DNA of 64,000 nt, taken from assembly GCA_034522055.1 (NCBI GenBank), contig JAXHLS010000002.1, positions 992,001 to 1,056,000 on the forward strand, written 5' to 3'. Made by a program: the position numbers and the translations under genes. The notes under the pieces are model-generated. The model was not told the DNA's origin. It searched no databases and worked only from the letters and a program-made list of their open reading frames with translations. The stretch comes from Gammaproteobacteria bacterium. GTDB lineage: Bacteria > Pseudomonadota > Gammaproteobacteria > JAABTG01. Each line of letters opens with the position of its first letter. The stretch's first letter is position 1. Positions 61,085 through 64,000 of this stretch are shown piece by piece.

Positions 61085-63376
61085 CTAGAAGGTATTGCCG
61101 AAGGTGAACTGGAAGTTCTGGACCTCATCACCGTCTTCGTCGTTGAGGGGCTGAGCGATGCTGAAAGTCAGGGCCCCCAGGGGGGATAGCCAGGTCACCC
61201 CGACACCCACGGAAAACCTGAAATTATTGGTATCCACGTCATCTCCCGGCCCGAAAACGTTGCCCGCATCGGCGAAGGCGGACATTCTCAGGGACTTGCT
61301 GTCCGCCGCGAAGGGCACCGGCAACAGCAACTCGGCATTGCCCACCAGCTTCACGTCGCCGCCCAGGGGGTCGTCCTGGCTGTCCCGGGGACCCAGGGTA
61401 TTGTCCTCGAAACCGCGCACGGATCGTACACCACCGGCGAAGAAGTTTTCGAAAAAGGGCAGTTCGCCGGTGTCCCCGTAGGCGTCGCCGTAGCCCACAT
61501 CACCCTTAAGGAGCAGGGTGAAGCGCTCCGACAGGGGGATATACCAGTCATGGCGATAGGTGACCTTGTAATAATTCAGGTCGCCGCCGGGCATGGCCAC
61601 CTCCCCGGAAAAACGTTGAAACACGCCGCGGTCCGGGAATATGGCGCGGTTGCGTGAGTCGTGGCTCCAGGCCGCCGTCAGGGTCCAGGAGGTGAACTCG
61701 TCCCCCTCGCGATCGAGGAAATCGACGATCTGGGTGGATGGGAAGGATCCCAGATTGATGGCGGTATTCTCGATACCGACGCCGAGGAAGATGCGCTCGA
61801 ATTCGCTGATGGGCAGACCGAAGCGCAGGGCGCCCCCCAGACGGTCCGTGGTGAAATCGGAGACGTTGGCCTCCTCGGCATCGGTCTCCCGACTGAAAAG
61901 GCTGAAGCCGAGGCTCACGCCATCGATGGTCCAGTAGGGGTCGTCGTAGGAGAAGGAATAGACCGTGTTGACGTCACTGTTGTTGAAGGCCAGCCCGATG
62001 CGCTTGCCGGAACCCAGGAAGTTGTCCTGGGATATGCTGGTGCTGAAGATGATGCCCTGGGACTGGGAGAAGCCCGCGCCGGCGATGAGGTTGCCGGAGG
62101 GGTTCTCCGCCACGGTGAAATCCACATCCACCTGGTCCGTGGTGCCGGGCACGGGCGGGGTTTCCACATTGACCTCCTGGAAATAACCCAGCCGGTCCAG
62201 CCGCTGCTTGGAGAGGTCCACCTTGGAGGTGTCGATCCAGGCGCCCTCGAGCTGGCGCATCTCGCGGCGCAACACCTCGTCCCGCGTGCGGGTGTTGCCC
62301 TTGACGTTGATGCGCCGGACATAGACCCGCTTGCCCGGGTCCATGAAAAAGGTCAGCTCGACGGTCTTGTCTTCGTCATCGATCTCCGGCACCGCGTTCA
62401 CGTTGGCGAAGGCGTAGCCTTCTTCCCCGAGGCGGGTGGTGATGGCCTCGCTGGTGGCCGTGACCTTGCGGCGGGAGAACACGTCGCCGGAACCGATGGT
62501 GAGGAGCTTGAAGAGTTCCTCCTCGGGCAGCACCAGATCACCCGCCAGCTTGACCCGGTCCACCACATGCCTGTCGCCTTCCGTGATGTTGATGGTGATA
62601 TAGACCTGCTCGCGGTCCGGCGTCAGGGTGACCTGGGTGGACTCGACGTTGAAGTTGATGAAACCACTGTCCAGGTAATGGGAGCGCAGGGTCTCCAGAT
62701 CGCCCGCCAGCTTCTGCTTGGAATACTGGTCGTCACCGTAGATGAAGGACAGCAGGCCACCGGTGGAGAGCTGGAACAGGTCCAGCAACTCGTCCTCGTC
62801 GTAGGCCTTGTTGCCGACGATGTTGATCTGCTTGATGCGGGCGACATCACCTTCCTCGATGTCCAGGCTGACGCCCACCCGGTTGCGCTCCAGGGGAGTC
62901 ACCGTGGGCTCTATGGTGGCGCTGTACTTGCCCAGGGAGAAATAGACGTTCTGCAACTCACGCTGCACGGATTCCAACTGCGCCTGCTCGAACACCCGGC
63001 CCTCGGCGAAACCGATGGACTTCAACTGCTCGAGGATCTGGTCGGTCTCGATGGCGGAGTTGCCGCTTATCTCGATGTTGGCGATGGACGGGCGTTCCCT
63101 GACGAACACCACCAGCACGTCGCCGTCCCGCTCGAGGCGCACGTCCTTGAAGAATCCCGTCTTGAACAACTCGCGGATGGCCTCGGTGGCACCCCGCTCG
63201 TCCAGCCGGCTGCCCATCTGCACCGGCAGGTAGTTGAACACCGTGCCCGCCGTGACCCGCTGCAGCCCCTCGATGCGGATGTCATCCACCATGAAAGGCT
63301 CGAACGCCTGAACGGGCGCCGCCACGGCGCAACAGGTGAAAACAACGGCGTAAAAGTAGCGTCGCAACTGATTCAT
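61085..63376 (-). CDS. bamA: Outer membrane protein assembly factor BamA
   Basis: 763 residues: a signal peptide (to ~25), five POTRA domains (~26-425) and a C-terminal 16-strand barrel. The barrel ends NFQFTFGNTF with the terminal Phe signature and carries the loop-6 motif SVRGFEDN. It inserts outer-membrane beta-barrels. ATG 63376 is preferred to the GTG at 63391. It follows rseP on the same strand. Confidence 0.97.
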   Translation of the reverse strand: MNQLRRYFYAVVFTCCAVAAPVQAFEPFMVDDIRIEGLQRVTAGTVFNYLPVQMGSRLDERGATEAIRELFKTGFFKDVRLERDGDVLVVFVRERPSIANIEISGNSAIETDQILEQLKSIGFAEGRVFEQAQLESVQRELQNVYFSLGKYSATIEPTVTPLERNRVGVSLDIEEGDVARIKQINIVGNKAYDEDELLDLFQLSTGGLLSFIYGDDQYSKQKLAGDLETLRSHYLDSGFINFNVESTQVTLTPDREQVYITINITEGDRHVVDRVKLAGDLVLPEEELFKLLTIGSGDVFSRRKVTATSEAITTRLGEEGYAFANVNAVPEIDDEDKTVELTFFMDPGKRVYVRRINVKGNTRTRDEVLRREMRQLEGAWIDTSKVDLSKQRLDRLGYFQEVNVETPPVPGTTDQVDVDFTVAENPSGNLIAGAGFSQSQGIIFSTSISQDNFLGSGKRIGLAFNNSDVNTVYSFSYDDPYWTIDGVSLGFSLFSRETDAEEANVSDFTTDRLGGALRFGLPISEFERIFLGVGIENTAINLGSFPSTQIVDFLDREGDEFTSWTLTAAWSHDSRNRAIFPDRGVFQRFSGEVAMPGGDLNYYKVTYRHDWYIPLSERFTLLLKGDVGYGDAYGDTGELPFFENFFAGGVRSVRGFEDNTLGPRDSQDDPLGGDVKLVGNAELLLPVPFAADSKSLRMSAFADAGNVFGPGDDVDTNNFRFSVGVGVTWLSPLGALTFSIAQPLNDEDGDEVQNFQFTFGNTF

Positions 63377-63421
63377 TATTATTCTCGGCACCCGCGTCGG
63401 TCGGTCACACCCATTCCTCGA

Positions 63422-64000
63422 TCAGCCCAACAGGCGCACGAAGTCGTTGAAGAAAGCCAGTCCCATGAGGCCCGCCAGCATGGCCAGGCCGAGGCGCTGC
63501 CCCGCCAGCTGCGCCTCCTCGGAAACGGGTTTTCCTTTAAAAAGCTCGATAAGGTAATACATCAGGTGACCACCATCCAGTAGCGGGATAGGCAACAGGT
63601 TGAGGATACCCAGGCTGACGCTCACCAGGGCCAGGAACTCCAGGTAGCGGGCCAACCCCACCTTGGCCGAATCCCCGGCATACTGGGCGATGCTGATGGG
63701 CCCGCTGAGGTTGTCCGCCGAGATCTGCAGGGTCAACATCTTCCAGATCATGGCCAGGGTCAGCCGCGTGACCTCCCAGGTCTTCGCCGCCGCGTTGCCC
63801 AGCGCCGCGACGGGGCCATAACGTTCCACCACATAGAGGGGGTGGGTCGCCAGATCGGGCGCCACCACCGCGGCCCCGATGCGGCCCACGGTGGCACCAT
63901 TGTCCCGGGTCGCCGCGGGCACCAGGTCGAGGATGTGCCGGCTTCCCCCCCGCTCCACCACCAGGCTGATGGCCTTGCCCGGCCGCGCCCGCACGTAGTC
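63422..64000 (-). CDS. rseP: Site-2 protease RseP, C-terminal part (cut by window edge)
   Basis: About 190 residues of the C-terminal half. The end of a PDZ domain, a helix-rich region (TLQISADNLSGPISIAQYAG), the third metal-ligand motif in LNLLPIPLLDGGHLMYYLIE, and two final membrane helices are visible. RseP cleaves RseA within the membrane to release sigma-E. The HExxH part lies beyond the window. First in line of the rseP-bamA-skp-lpx cluster. Confidence 0.95.
   Translation of the reverse strand, partial: DYVRARPGKAISLVVERGGSRHILDLVPAATRDNGATVGRIGAAVVAPDLATHPLYVVERYGPVAALGNAAAKTWEVTRLTLAMIWKMLTLQISADNLSGPISIAQYAGDSAKVGLARYLEFLALVSVSLGILNLLPIPLLDGGHLMYYLIELFKGKPVSEEAQLAGQRLGLAMLAGLMGLAFFNDFVRLLG

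Overview
The window is high-GC chromosomal DNA from a gammaproteobacterium. The right end carries the standard gammaproteobacterial order rseP-bamA-skp-lpxD-fabZ-lpxA-lpxB-rnhB-dnaE-accA. The left half carries an Isp-type [NiFe] hydrogenase operon of the kind known from purple and other sulfur-oxidising Gammaproteobacteria (Thiocapsa, Allochromatium). With a large heme-copper respiratory island, this suggests a Chromatiales-like facultatively anaerobic sulfur or hydrogen oxidiser. That placement is inference; no rRNA or tRNA gene was seen.

Layout. 1-4.4 kb (minus): pstC (cut by the window edge), pstS and ppk1, for phosphate uptake and polyphosphate. 4.7-8.5 kb (plus): two CNNM/CorC-type membrane proteins, a small SET-domain protein and the 7Fe ferredoxin FdxA. 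8.6-11.5 kb (minus): phoU, phoR, phoB, with a CHAD (polyphosphate-binding type) protein divergent from phoB. 13.8-20.3 kb: hypC (minus), then the tightly overlapping operon hynD-hupH-hynS-isp1-isp2-hynL (plus), closed by a strong terminator. 20.4-34.4 kb: repeats and housekeeping genes (Nudix, PilZ, tag, cfa, sdaA, Sel1, sixA, a FimV-like protein, a DUF1631 protein, an MlaC-like protein, a DUF455 protein, tilS).

34.5-47 kb is the most unusual part. It encodes a CuA subunit II and a heme-copper subunit I whose active-site Tyr position is Gln, heme O synthase, three SCO proteins, a cytochrome b / 2x[4Fe-4S] / MvhD fusion, a second divergent heme-copper subunit I, a DUF420 (CtaM-like) protein, a hemerythrin and heme A synthase. 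The layout resembles the sNOR type of alternative NO reductase, with extra redox modules. FNR/FixK-type palindromes (TTGA-N6-TCAA) lie before this island, inside the end of ctaA, and next to hypC and the hydrogenase operon. This suggests one O2- or NO-responsive regulon.

47-52 kb: pgm, a Uma2 protein and a YgiQ radical SAM protein among heptamer tandem repeats. 52-64 kb (minus): accA, dnaE, an rnhB remnant with a large in-frame internal deletion, lpxB, lpxA, fabZ, lpxD, skp, bamA and the 3' part of rseP.

Three related REP/MITE-like elements with TTAAC...GTTAA ends (14.2, 26.0 and 28.9 kb) and several short tandem arrays are the main non-coding structures.
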